Shown: piece by piece, positions 11,661-22,343 of the stretch
Layout of the letters: each line of letters opens with the position of its first letter
How positions within the stretch are numbered: the stretch's first letter is position 1
Assembly (NCBI GenBank): GCA_026122225.1
Contig: JANEZZ010001566.1
Location: 100,001 to 164,000 of the forward strand
DNA from: Heloderma charlesbogerti
Lineage: Eukaryota > Chordata > Lepidosauria > Squamata > Helodermatidae
Direction: 5' to 3'
Length of the DNA stretch: 64,000 nucleotides
The notes under the pieces: model-generated
What the model was told of the DNA's origin: nothing
The model's database searches: none
What the model saw: only the letters and a program-made list of their open reading frames with translations
Program-made: the position numbers and the translations under genes

Positions 11661-12007
11661 TTCTTTGGAAAACAGATCCCCTATGGAACAGGTGTGCTCT
11701 TTGCTGGCAGGTAACGATGATTTGCACTGCAGGTTGCCAAATTTGCTTGTGCTGCTAGGAAGCTGAGGGCAAGGCATTTAACTGCTCTTGCCAGTCAATC
11801 TTAGGGGAAGGCTTGTGCCTACGGCATTGTCCTGGGGGGCGGGGGAGTATTACTTTCTTGTTTCATTATAAATATTTTAATTGTCCTCTTTTGTATTTTA
11901 TCCAGGTTTTTCTTTTCCTGGTCTCTAACTCATGTATTTTAATTGTCATTTTAACTTGAAATTGTGATGGCCTTTGGCTTTAAACAATAAAGATTTATAC
12001 TGCTACT
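11661..12007 (+). mobile_element. 3' end of the LINE
   Basis: Continues the ORF2 C-terminus for a short distance (a cysteine-containing stretch with LWNRCALCW and CQICLCC), then a T-rich 3' UTR. It ends CAATAAAGATTTATACTGCTAC immediately before the right copy of the 88-bp L1-derived duplication. The AATAAA close to the end may serve as the polyadenylation signal. Confidence 0.7.
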
Positions 12008-12491
12008 ATCCATTTGAAGGTGGTGGCTATATGCCACCCGTTCAAATATTGAAAGTGTTATAAGGTCCTTGATTCATTGCATTATAAGAGGTGAGTGTTT
12101 ATCCTTCCAATGTTGTAATATCAGTCTTTTAGCTGTCAAAAGGGCTCAGAGAATCCATTTACGCTCGCTATTTGTTAATTTCCATGAAGCAGGTAAATAA
12201 TTTAAAAGAGTGTGTTCATCAGTGAAAATTAAAGACTGTTCCAGTACAAAATTTATCTGCATAATAACCTCCTCCCCCAAAGAAGCAACTACTTCCAAAA
12301 CAAACATTTTAAAAATGCATTAGCTATATTGCACTGCCAACAATTAGCAGAATTAGACAATCCCTTATTAAAGAGATGCTGCAGTGTCCAATAGACACAA
12401 AACAAAAGTTTTTGCTGAATAAGATGCAGCCTAAGATCCACAGACATGACAGGTAGATGCCCAAGTGGTGATCCACTGATTAGGCATTTTG
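12008..12491 (-). mobile_element. L1-type LINE 3' end, antisense, right part
   Basis: Continues the L1 broken at 3182. On the minus strand it reads HLIQQKLLFCVYWTLQHLF and then a decayed zinc-knuckle region (NCWQC). This parallels the better copy at 56602-57567 (LIQQKLLFQVYWTPQNLF, NCWRCN). It is 5'-truncated at about 12491 within ORF2. The first 88 bp (12008-12095) duplicate 3095-3182. Confidence 0.8.
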
Positions 12492-12561
12492 TGGTGCTGC
12501 CCACAGCAGTTTCTCAAATTCCCAAATGTGCCCATGGGCCCAAAAGGGTTGAGGGGCACTG
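12492..12561. mobile_element. Outer hAT-type element, right remnant
   Basis: Contains GCCCATGGGCCCAAAAGGG and ends GAGGGGCACTG, the inverted counterpart of the left end at 2915. Its right flank AAATTAGA pairs with AAATCAAA at the left. It closes the outermost datable layer of the nest. Confidence 0.65.
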
Positions 12562-12790
12562 AAATTAGAGAATGATGTAGCTTCAAGGTTGTGGTATGAC
12601 AATGGAGGAAGGGCAGAGTCTTGAGGAAGCAGGAGACTGTTGGACAGTGGAGAATGGTGGAGCTGGAGGAGGAAAGATCATGGGCGTGGTTGTATTGGGA
12701 TACAAGAGCAGACAGGGTGCACTTGGCTATAGAGGGTTTTGAAGGCAAGGACTAGGAGCTTGTGGTGGATCTGGGAGCAGACAAGACAAC
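12562..12790. repeat. Old interspersed repeat, right half
   Basis: Purine-rich sequence (GAGGAAGGGCAGAGTCTTGAGGAAGC, GGAGCTTGTGGTGGATCTGGGAGC in part) that appears to continue the repeat broken at 2914. Assignment is by context and style only. Confidence 0.35.
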
Positions 12791-12983
12791 TCAAAGGTTG
12801 AGTGAATACACAGACACACCACATGTATGTGTGTATGTTTACAAACACTAGATTACTGGTATATCTCTCGCTCATGCTGGGTCTCTGGGATGGTGTATTT
12901 TTATCTTTTATAGAGGACACATGTGTAATATGTTATGTCACAGTTTATTTCTATGCCAAATAAACTATACAGTTTGTTTTTTG

Positions 12984-13057
12984 TGCCCTCCAGATGTGTT
13001 GGGCTACAACCCCTATCATTTCCATGTGGCCCAACACATCTGGAGGAGCACCAGGCT
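12984..13057. mobile_element. Small foldback element
   Basis: CCTCCAGATGTGTTGGGCTAC on the left faces GGCCCAACACATCTGGAGG on the right, with a short loop. The same arms occur around 37390, 48590, 59394 and 59845. The whole unit is an imperfect inverted repeat with no coding capacity. Confidence 0.65.
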
Positions 13058-13078
13058 GGATAACAACATAATGGGAGG

Positions 13079-13358
13079 CAGAGCCGGGCCAAGACATCTT
13101 GTTGCCTAAGATGAAGAACAAGATGGTGCCCCCTCCCATTCCATGGACAAAAGCCAGTTGGACTGGCAGATGACTCTGACTTCTGCACTGGTGAAGTGCC
13201 AGCATCTTCCACTACACCTGAAGGCAGCAGGCTGGCTTGGGGGATGCAGGACAGGTTGCATGACATGTAGCTCTCTCTTCCAACTCCTTGCTGCCAGCTC
13301 CCAGCATCTGCTGTCTGAGGTGACTGCCTCAGTCTTCCTAATGGAAGGCCTGGCTCTG
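13079..13358. mobile_element. Non-autonomous hAT element
   Basis: Terminal inverted repeats CAGAGCCGGGCC and GGCCTGGCTCTG differ at one base. They are flanked by ATGGGAGG and ATGGGAGA, a 7 of 8 match. The 280-bp interior has no usable ORF. TIR style and duplication length fit hAT. Confidence 0.8.
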
Positions 13359-13621
13359 ATGGGAGAGTCTGCACATCACACTAAGCCACCCTGCGAATAA
13401 GCCACCATGGGCTGATTTTTCGCTTGCTAACCTGACATACGATCAGGCTTGCCATGGCTTGTTTCCCCCTTCATTCCCCCTCAGTCGTCCATGCCAGTCC
13501 CGGCATGTAGCCCACGCACCTTTGTGACAGAACTCATTTCCTCCATCCCTACCTCACTTTTTGCCGGTTTGGCTGGTCAGCTCTGTAGCAGTTCCCAACA
13601 AGCCATGAAGAAGTCAGCTTG

Positions 13622-13805
13622 CTGGGTTCAGACAACACAACAAGCTACCATGGCTATCATCACCCCTAAAACAAGCCATGGGTTCTCAGGGTGGCTTGTT
13701 CATGAAAAATAACCCACCCTGCAGAAACCTCACTGGGTTTGCACAGCACAACAACCCACTGTGGCTGATCAGCCATGGTGGATTGTTGTGTTGTGAGAAC
13801 CAGGT
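13622..13805. mobile_element. Inverted-repeat MITE
   Basis: The left arm CTGGGTTCAGACAACACAAC (then AAGC, CCATGG) pairs with a right arm ending CCATGGTGGATTGTTGTGTTG and GAGAACCAGGT, giving arms of about 34 bp with few mismatches. I could not fix a target duplication. Confidence 0.6.
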
Positions 13806-13829
13806 CAATAAGTTTTCTTTCCCTTGAGC

Positions 13830-14950
13830 ACAGCAAGATCAGAATGAAAGTAAGTATGTGCATTTCTGACATCACTCACCATTTGAAGTTTGAAAACCAC
13901 CTCTACCCCTGCACCCATTTGTAAGGTTTGGGAGGGACGCAAGATGTGTTGTAATGCAATATGGGAAGTGGGGCCTTTTGAAGGCCTTTTGAAGGGATTA
14001 ATGGATCTTGTCTGTTTTGCTTGCTCCCACATTTACATTTCTGACATCTTACATTCTGTTTGGGGAGAAATTCCTTCATAAATACATTTGAATAAGCAAA
14101 TCATACTTTTTTGATCAAAAAGTGGACGGAACAAAATTCTCACTTAACGACTAGCTATTCCCAGCATGGAAAGGACCACGTTGTACCTGCCTCAGATATA
14201 GCTGTTCAAGATGAGGATACTATTAGAAAAAAGAGGTGCCAACACTAATTCAGCCTGACAAAAGTGGCTGAAAACACAGGGATTCAAACCCCAACTTTTA
14301 AAAGCTAAGCATTCAAAGCCTGGATGTACGAATCTATCAGTTCAGCTTTCTCCCATATTCATTTTTTACAACAAATCAGGTTCTTTCCTTCCCATTTATG
14401 AAGATATTTGCAAATGTTGGTTTTGGTTTTTTTTTAAAAAAAACACCAAACAAAATTCTCACTCATCCCTATACTTTACTAGTTTCAGGACATCCCTCAA
14501 AACAAGGACATTTGAAGGAGGTGCTCTTGGGTCATGGGCTAGCTTGCTGCCTTTCAAGCAGTGTTTGCGCTTGAGAAACCAGGATTGGAGATGCACAAAG
14601 GACTCCTTCATAACTTTCAAAACCAAATGTTGCTTATACAACACAGTGAGCAAGAGGTCACTCACGCCCTTCCCAAAGAAATGTTCCTTCTGGCAGGGTG
14701 CAGAGAAAGAACTCACCAATTTAAAACAGTTTAACAACACTGGCCAGACGTGCTGCCACTGTTCCATACCAAACAATTCCCTCCTGGTGTAAATCCAGGG
14801 AGGGAATAACGTAAGTACTGCAAATGAGCTGTGGAATTAATAAATTCCCCAGGAATTGCTACTGAATTGTGTAAACAGCAGAGGCTTCCTGAGCTAAACA
14901 GCCTTGCATAAGGGCTGCTGAATATCGCGTCTGATTTTGGAACATTCTCT
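13830..14950. other. Unassigned stretch
   Basis: No recognisable element or gene. Short overlapping ORFs on both strands near 14460-14790 have no domain I recognise and are probably chance. Confidence 0.4.
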
Positions 14951-14957
14951 GCATTCT

Positions 14958-16405
14958 ACCTCCAGCAAAGGAGATCATTACCTTGTCGTGGTGCTGGAGC
15001 TTGAGCACCTCAATGACGCCATGAGCTAAACCGTGAAGGGACACCCAAGATGGGAAGGTCATGGCAGAGAGGTCAGACTAAATACGATCCCTGGGGAAGG
15101 TAACGGCAACCCACCCCAGTATTCTTGCCGTGAAAACTAAATGGATCAGTACAACCAGAGATATGTCGGTATACCATCAGAAGATGGGACTCCCAGGTCG
15201 GAAGATGGTCAAAATGCTACTGGGGAGGAGCAGAGGATAAGTTCAACTAGAGCCAGATGTGATGACGCAGCTAGCTCAAAGCCAAAAGGATGGCTAGCGG
15301 CTGACAGTTCTGGTGGTGAACAATGAATCCAATGTTCTAAAGATCAACACACCATAGGAACCTGGAATGTAAGATCTATGAGCCAGGGCAAATTGGATGT
15401 GGTTTTGGGGGAGATGTCATGATTAAATATAGACATTTTGGGTGTCAGTGAACTGAAATGGACTGGAATGGGCCGCTTCACATCAGATGACCACCAGATC
15501 TACTACTGTGGACAAGAGGACCACAGAAGAAATGGAGTAGCCTTCATAATTAATAATAAAGTGGCTAAAGCAGTGCTTGGATACAATCCAAAAAATGATA
15601 GAATGATCTCAATTCGAATTCAGGGTAAGCCATTTAACATCACAGTGATCCAAAAATATGCCCCAACCACAGATGCTGAAGAAGCAGAAGTAGATCAGTT
15701 CTATGAGGATCTGCAGCACCTACTGGATAATATGCCAAAAAGAGATGTTATTTTCATTACAGGAGACTGGAATGCTAAGGTGGGTAGTCAAACGACACCT
15801 GGAATTACAGGCAAGCATGGTCTGGGAGAACAAAATGAAGCAGGACATAGGCTGATAGAATTGTGTCAAGACAACTCACTGTGCATAACAAACACTCTCT
15901 TCCAACAACCTAGAAGATGACTTTATACATGGACTTCACCAGACAGTCGACACTGAAATCAGATTGACTACATCCTTTGCAGCCAAAGGTGGCGGACATC
16001 TATACAGTCGGTATAAACAAGACCTGGAGCTGCTGTAGTTCAGATCATGAACTTCTTATTGCACAATTTAGAATCAGACTAAGGAGAATAGGGAAGACCC
16101 ACAGATCAGTTAGATATGAGCTCACTAATATTCCTAATGAATATGCAGTGGAGGTGAAGAATAGATTTAAGGGACTAGATTTAGTAGATAGGGTCCCGGA
16201 AGAACTATGGACAGAAGTTTGCAACATTGTTCAGGAGGCAATAAAAAAAGTCCCAAAGAAAAAGAAAACCAAGAAGGCAAGATGGCTGTCTGCTGAGACA
16301 CTGGAAGTAGCCCAAGAAAGAAGGAAAGCAAAAGGCAACCGTGATAGGGGGAGGTATGCCCAATTAAATGCAAAATTCCAGAGGTTAGTCAGAAGACTAA
16401 CTTTT
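14958..16405 (+). mobile_element. RTE/BovB LINE, 5' part
   Basis: Begins near GGAGATCATTACCTTGTCGTGG, parallel to the start of the second BovB at 42672 (GGATCACTGCCTTGTTGTGG). It runs through the 5' region and endonuclease into the linker. It stops abruptly after FQRLVRR (about 16405) and has no RT or 3' tail. LINEs normally lose the 5' side, so loss of the 3' side points to later deletion or recombination. The tail was not seen nearby. Confidence 0.85.
15356..16405 (+). pseudogene. BovB ORF2 endonuclease and linker (broken)
   Basis: The RTE-type endonuclease begins GTWNVRSMSQGKLDVV, followed by LGVSELKWTGMGRF, YYCGQEDHRRNGVAFI, FITGDWNAKVGSQ (catalytic Asp and Asn) and SSDHELLIAQF (SDH motif) in the second open segment starting at 15977. 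A linker rich in KKVPKKKKTKKARW follows. An in-frame stop near 15432 and a frameshift near 15920 disable it. It closely parallels the frame at 43013-43474. Confidence 0.9.
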
Positions 16406-17630
16406 CTCTTCCAATAAGCTTTCACCGCTCGTCTTTCACACTACGCAGGACCTGCCTTGAATTGGGACCGGAATTTCCCACTCCTCTGCTCTCACTTTCA
16501 ATACCCTGATGTCCTGGTATTTCCCATTCATGTGCTCTGCTCTTGTTCATTACCTTACAAGGTCGTAGTCCCCTCCCACGCCTGTCCATATATGGTGGTG
16601 TTTGTATTTCCCTCCTGGCCAATCACAGCTCTAGATCCCCCCCCCATCTTTCAGCTACTGATAGTTCTGCAAGCCTCGAGTAAGCCCCATTGAGCCCAAA
16701 GGGTGCTCTGGAACAAAAGAGGACATTGCTTCTGAGGAGCAAAGGAGGACATTGCTTCTCAGCTTGGTGGGGTGGGGGATCAGAGGTGTCTCCCTTCATT
16801 GCAGGGAGGCATTTTACCCTCTGCTCCCTCCGATTGAGAAATGCAGAGGCAGGAGATGCTCAGGTCGGGGGGGGGGGGCGGCGGCTGCTTATGTCTTCGA
16901 AGACTGCCCAGTCAAGAAATGTATGCTTGTGTGCAGGGAAATCAGGCTGGAGAAAGGCTATTCTTCGAAGATTTGAAGATATGAAAAATCGAAGTTAATG
17001 CCTTAATTTAAAAAAAAAAAATACCTACAGGGTGATCTTATGTCTACTCAGTAATAAGTTCCATTGAGTTCAATGTGGCTTACTCCTGAGTAAGTGAGTG
17101 CCCAGGATTGGGGCTGTGAGAAAACACCAGTTAAGCACCAGTTAAGCTGGAATGGGTGAAAAGGGTGTGTGTGTACAAGCACTCAGTTGTGATCCTTAAT
17201 TTTCTTTTTTAAAAAGGGAGAGAACAAGCCCCTACTCAGTGAAGGAAGCCTGCTTAGCTTCCCAGATCAGACAAGAGCCAGTACCTCTAGCCCTCTGCTT
17301 GTTGGTGATAAAAGTTCTCCTGCTAAGGAACCTATGCAATGTCATCTCACAGCCTTCTTCGAAGCTTCGAAGAAGCGGGCAGCCCCCCCAAAACACGAGT
17401 GCTGGGTGCCGTCGCCGCTGCCCCTCTTCCTCGCACTGGCTGCAAAGGGCTGGTGCGGGGAAAAGAGCATTGGCAGACACCCCCCAGCCTCTCGCCCTGG
17501 CCTCCAGCAGGTGAGGGGGGAGAAGGGGCAGATGCCTCCTTCTTCCCTCCACCCCCAGTTGCTATAGCGGGGGCAGGAAGGGACAAGCTGTCACCGGGCT
17601 TCGAGCCCCAACAGCATGCTCGCACCATCC

Positions 17631-17632
<2 letters not shown>
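16406..17632. other. Unassigned GC-rich stretch with G and C runs
   Basis: Holds homopolymer G/C runs (for example 16868-16880) and a perfect 22-bp palindrome at 17354-17375. A sodium-poor description is impossible from sequence, but composition is visibly richer in G and C than the surroundings. A TTACTCCTGAGTAAG-type phrase around 17040-17110 belongs to a widespread short inverted repeat. No coding motif is recognisable. Confidence 0.4.

Positions 17633-17668
<36 letters not shown>
17633..17668 (+). repeat. (CA)n microsatellite
   Basis: Uninterrupted CA dinucleotides, about 18 units. Confidence 0.98.
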
Positions 17669-17670
<2 letters not shown>

Positions 17671-18405
17671 AGAGAGGAACAGTGGGCGGGGAATCAGCAG
17701 AAACAGGGAGAGTTTCTGATCCTCCAATGAGAGCCGCCATCTTTAAGAGCAGGAAAACAGAGTGTGAACCGAGCTCGCACATTCGATCAAGAACCCCAAC
17801 GGGTGAGTGTGGATAATCACATTTTAATGCAAGTGCATTTAACCCGACAGGACCCCGACTTCGTTGCGGCGGCAGGCGTAATATAGATCGGCCCAAAGTT
17901 AATAAGGGTGCAATCCTATGCATGTTGAGACAGAAAAAAAGTCCTACAACTCCCAGCATTCCCCAGCCAGCATGGATTGATCCTAAGTTAATTATGGGTT
18001 GTTTGAAGAAAAACGTTTTTGTTTTTACCCTGAATCTACTCCTACTTGATTTTCTTAGGGGTCACAACACATGCACCCTGGCTCCAGTGTTGTGGGAACA
18101 GGAGAAAAAGATCTCTCTATCCAGTTACACCATACTACACATAATTTCTCAATTATCTCTATCCTGTTTTCTTTCTCCCTCCCTCCCTAAACTAAAAAAA
18201 TGCTGCAGCTTTTCCTCATAGGGAATTGCTTGACCCCCATTTAATTTTGATTACCCCTTCTTGCATCTTTTCCAGCTCTGTGCCCATTTTGAGATTCAAG
18301 GGGGTTTACTCTTAAAGGCTGCTTAAACAATAGTTTTAAATAAATAAAATAAACAGCACGCAGTCTTCCAAAGGTAGAAACATCATCAGTTTATTGAACC
18401 TATAC

Positions 18406-18730
18406 CAGGGGTGCAAAAACTCAGCCCGGAGGCCCAATCCAGCCCTGCAATGTTCCTAGATGGTTCTGCTCCCTGGCCCTACCTCTGCCCCATTTCCTCT
18501 GGCCATGAATCATTTGGCTTTTGAGCAGTTTTTTTCCCCATTCTGAAAGGTTGAAATGTCTCTCCTAAGGCTTAGTTACTAGCAGTAAGAGAAAAATATG
18601 CTGTGTTTTTGTTTTCCATTTTGGCCCAGCCCCTTTTGCCTGTCAGCCCACCCACCACTGGAATGTAGCCCCTGAGAGCTCCTCCAAAATGGAATTTGGC
18701 CCTTGGGCTAAGAGAGGCTCAACGCCCCAG
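18406..18730. mobile_element. Non-autonomous hAT element
   Basis: Starts CAGGGGTGCAAAAACTCAG and ends GAGGCTCAACGCCCCAG, an imperfect inverted repeat. Flanks ACCTATAC and TCCTGTAC agree at 6 of 8 bases. There is no ORF. It is the reference copy for the scraps at 282 and 1605. Confidence 0.7.
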
Positions 18731-19272
18731 TCCTGTACCAGTCCTCCTCATCCCATGGCACCCTTTATTTCAGCTGCAGCTGTTCAAATGACTGTGCCTT
18801 CAAATAGCTGCCAGTGCATCTTACGAATTGAGCAGAGGAGGCCACCGATGATGACATGAAGACAGATGTATCATCTTACCCTGAGCTCTGAAAGGTGACA
18901 AGGAAGAGAGAATGCTTCAGTCCTCTTCCTGTGTTGCTATAGCAACAGGTCCCGTTCGTGTAAATTTTCAAGGAATATTCCTGTGACATTCTCGCCTCCT
19001 TGGTATCCTACTTAACTAGTGTTGTTGCTGCCCTAGTCCAGCTGGCACTGGCTTTCTGTAAGGTATAATTTTCTGTTATGTGGGTACTTCACTGTGCCAT
19101 TTGGAGAGGATAGGGGGGTTCATTTCACTCCCCCCCCTATTTCAAAACACAAGGGGTTATTCTTTGTGAGCGCCTATATTTCCTACAAGTTCACTAATTC
19201 CACAGACGGAGTGACTGTCATTATACAGTAGCCTTCCCAGATCAGTATGAAGCATCAAATGTGCCTATGTGC

Positions 19273-19533
19273 TAGGTATGTTTCCAAGGCATTTTGCTGC
19301 CTGAGGCTGAGCAGCAAATGGTGTCCCTAACTCACCCAGCTCAAGGTGCATAGTACACAAAGGCAGCCAAGTTATTTTGGCACATGAGGCAGAAAATCCC
19401 ACAAGTACCTTTCTTCATCCTTGGTGATAAAAAAATACAATAACAAAGCAATGATCTGCTGCCCCTTCATGTCAGCCAAACTCTGCCACCTGAGGTGGCT
19501 GCCTCACTCTGCCTAATGGTAGTGCCGGCCCTA
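19273..19533. mobile_element. hAT-like non-autonomous element, decayed
   Basis: The right end AATGGTAGTGCCGGCCCTA resembles the termini of the elements at 13079 and 56356, and the interior has GAGGTGGCTGCCTCACTCTG like them. The left terminus is poorly preserved, so the start is approximate. Confidence 0.45.
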
Positions 19534-19954
19534 ATGTATGCCAAGGCACAAATCCTTTACTTCGGGAGGGCACAGGGCAGGGGGGAGAGATTGGGGATGA
19601 ATTGACCTATGCTGAGAATCATGTTATATTAATTATGAGGTATAGAAACAACAAATGTTCTTAAAACATACTACTCTTTTCCTTACAGTATAGTCTCAAA
19701 TAAAACAGGACTTAGAGCCTTGCTTCCTCCACTGAAATGTCTCCGCTCGTCCCCCAAGAACTCTGAAAATCGGAGTCCCTGTTGGTAAGTCTCATGTCCT
19801 GTCAGGGCTGGGTCATGGGCAGCAGCCTGAGGTAAGCCAGGAGCCCAAAACCAGGAGAAACAGGACAAGCCAGTAGACAGAGCCAAAGACTAGCCAGGGC
19901 CAAAGAGCATGCCAGGAGTCAGAGCTGAAGATCACCTGAAGCTGAAAATCAACT

Positions 19955-20335
19955 AGGAGGAGGGCTTTCTCTGCTGTGGCACCCCAGCTGTGGAATGAGC
20001 TCCCTAGTGAGGTTCGCCTGGCACCTACATTGTATTCCTTTCGGCGCCAGCTAAGAAAGCCTTTTTATTTTCCCAGGAATTTTAACATTCTAGCTTTTTA
20101 GACTTTTAGCTTTGCTGTTTTAAATCTGTATTTTAAATTCCTACATTGCTGCTAGGTTTTATTCTGGTTTTATTCTGGTTGTATTGTTTACTGTGGTTTT
20201 AATGTTTTATACATCTTGTATTGTTTTATTGTGTGCTCTTTGGTTTTAATTTTTGTGAACCGCCCAGAGAGCTCCGGCTATTGGGCAGTATAGAAATGAA
20301 ATGGGAATGAATGAATGAATAAAATAAACTAGAGG
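19955..20335 (+). mobile_element. L2-type LINE 3' end
   Basis: Translates to FSAVAPQLWNELPSEVRLAP, the conserved C-terminus of L2-like ORF2. A T-rich 3' UTR with GAACCGCCCAGAGAGCTCCG and GGCTATTGGGCAGTATAGAA follows, ending in an AATGAATGAATGAATAAA repeat tail. It is 5'-truncated, with only the last codons and UTR present. Confidence 0.85.
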
Positions 20336-20785
20336 CCAAAGGATAAACCAAGAGGCAGGACCAAGGAATAACCAAGGCTACTTTATAAACCAACGCACAC
20401 ACCAGAGCTCAGGAAGACCTTGCTGCTCAAGGACTGAAAGCTCTTTATACTCTTTCCTGCCCAGGAGGATCCAATGGCCAGCCTGGATGAATGGAGAAAG
20501 CTGCCACCTGCAGCTCAGTGGTTCACCACATAGGGCAGCCATGCACAGATCTGGCACTTCCTGATGTTTCTCTCCAATAATCAGTGGAATCACATGGGAT
20601 GGGCTGATGCCGTGACAGTTCCCTCATCAGCACTACTGGCTCCCAAGGAGGTGCAAAACTGAGGTAGGAACGTCCCACAGGACTTGCCCATCTCATGTGG
20701 TGCAATTATTTGAACATCACTGCAGCACTGTGTCATCCAGTCACAGCAAAGAGGCAATTGCACCACACAGTGAAGGTATGAATTA

Positions 20786-21727
20786 TAGGGATGTACGAAA
20801 ATCACTTACCTTTCGTGGATTATGCTGATGGTGGGGGGGGAGGCGCTCCGTCTCTCCCCCCAGAATCCTGGACAGGGGGGAGGTGCTCCGTTCCTCCCCC
20901 CCCCTGGAATCCTGGCCGGCCGGCTGTGCTCTGCAGCGATTCGCGGAGCCACCGGCCAGCTCCGCCAGCAGCCGGACATCCGGCCGCTGGCTAGCAGGGA
21001 CGCAAATGGTGGTGGCTGTAGCCGCCGCCATTTGCGTCCCTGCAGTCAGCCGTGATAGGCTACGTAAATGTTTACGCAGCCTATCACAGCTGACTTTAAA
21101 AAAACAACAGCAACGCGCGTACGCAAATGGCAGCGCCCATGGGCGCCGCCATTTGCGTTCCTTATTTTGGCACATCTTAGTCTACGTAAACATTTACGTA
21201 GACTAAGACGGCGAAAATAAGGGGAACGCAAATAGCGTAGCGTCTACACTATTTGCATTCCCCTTATTTTCGCCGTCTTAGTCTATGTAAATGTTTAGGT
21301 AGACTAAGACGTGCCAAAATAAGGAACACAAATGGCGGCGGCCATGGCCGCCGCCATTTGTGTACGCACGTTTGTTTGTTTTTTGTTTTTTTTAAGTCAG
21401 CCATGATAGGCTACGTAAACATTTACGTAGCCTATCACATTCTTTTTAAAAAACCTAGCCGTGATAGGCTACGTAAATCTTTACGTAGCCTATCACGTTT
21501 TCATTTTTTTTTTAACTGGAAATGGCGGTGGCGGCAGCCAGTCGGAAGACCGGCCGCCGCAGCTGCCGCCACCGGAGCTGCCGCCGCCGCCAGGAAGATC
21601 CGCCCAAGGTAAGTCTCATCCCAGGGGGGGCGGGGGGGGCAGGCCATTCCACCACCGATTTCGGGGGGCCGAATGCACTGGCATTCGGCCTCCCCAAGAT
21701 CCGTGGCGGAACTTTCGTACATCCCTA
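20786..21727 (-). mobile_element. Palindrome-array hAT-type element, copy D
   Basis: Begins TAGGGATGTACGAAAATCAC and ends CTTTCGTACATCCCTA, with a perfect duplication ATGAATTA (20778-20785 and 21728-21735). It is essentially copy A in the opposite orientation. In order the hairpins are TAGGCTACGTAAA near 21050, GGCAGCGCCC near 21120, AGTCTACGTAAA near 21176, a CAAATAGCGTAGCGTC centre near 21220, then their counterparts in reverse order to 21498. The whole interior is therefore a palindrome of palindromes. Outward donor-like motifs are at 20804-20810 (reverse) and 21606-21615. Confidence 0.92.
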
Positions 21728-21743
21728 ATGAATTAGGCCTAAT

Positions 21744-22343
21744 TAGGGACGGCGGAGAATTCCGCCATGGATCTCAGTGAGGCCAAATGCACTGGCATTC
21801 GGCCCCCTGAAATCCGTGGCGGAACGAAGCCCCACCACCCCCCCACCCCGCAAAAGGCGCATGAAACAGAGCACCTACCAGAGCATCTGAGACCGCCATT
21901 CGCTTCACGATTTTTCCCATGATAGGCTACGTAAATCCTTACGTATTTGCATCCCTGCCATTTGCGTCCCTGCGGAGGCCATGATAGGCTAAATAAATAT
22001 TTATGTAGCCTATCATGGCAAAGAAAGGGAACGCAAATGGCGGCCACCGTAGCCACCGCCATTTGCGTTCCCTTTTTTTGCCGTGATAGGCTACATAAAT
22101 ATTTATGTAGCCTATCACGGTGAAAAAAAAGGGACACAAATGGTGGCTACGGCGGCCGCCATTTGCGTCCCTGCGCAGCCCAGCAGCGGCTGGATGTCGC
22201 TGCAGGCGGCCCCGGCCAGTGGCTCCGCGGAGTCACCGCAGAGCAGAGCCAGCCGGCAAGGATTTCGGGGAGAGGGACGGAGCGCCTCCCCCCCACCGCG
22301 GATGTCACGAAACAAAACAAGTAAGTCGTTTCATACATCCCTA
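21744..22343 (+). mobile_element. Palindrome-array hAT-type element, copy E
   Basis: Starts TAGGGACGGCGGAGAATTCC and ends CGTTTCATACATCCCTA. Flanks GGCCTAAT and TGTCTAAT match at 6 of 8. Its left target copy touches the right target copy of copy D, so only 16 bp separate the two elements. Hairpins TAGGCTACATAAATATTTATG and GCAAATGGCGGCCACC occur near 21985-22125. It is shorter than D and has lost several hairpin units. Confidence 0.85.

Larger units (their letters stand above)
3183..12007 (+). mobile_element. Near full-length APE-type LINE, interrupted by two hAT-type elements
   Basis: A sense-strand non-LTR retrotransposon. It has a 5' UTR starting close to AAGATGGCGATGG, a decayed ORF1, an apurinic-type endonuclease (GDMNARTG, ESDHMPI), a reverse transcriptase with YADD, and a 3' tail ending in AATAAAGATTTATACTGC. 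Without the two inserted elements it is about 7.1 kb. It is bounded by an 88-bp imperfect direct repeat (3095-3182 and 12008-12095) that belongs to the L1 it entered, so both ends appear intact. The domain order (ORF1, endonuclease, RT, no visible RNase H) fits the Jockey/CR1/I-related LINE groups. I cannot assign the clade safely. Confidence 0.85.

Noticed and set aside
12901..13374. 157-codon minus-strand ORF
   Set aside because: It spans a foldback element and an hAT element end to end, so it is read-through of repeats.
17347..17727. ORFs of about 120 codons on both strands over 17340-17960
   Set aside because: They run through the CA microsatellite and GC-rich low-complexity DNA, with open frames on both strands. 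No domain is recognisable.
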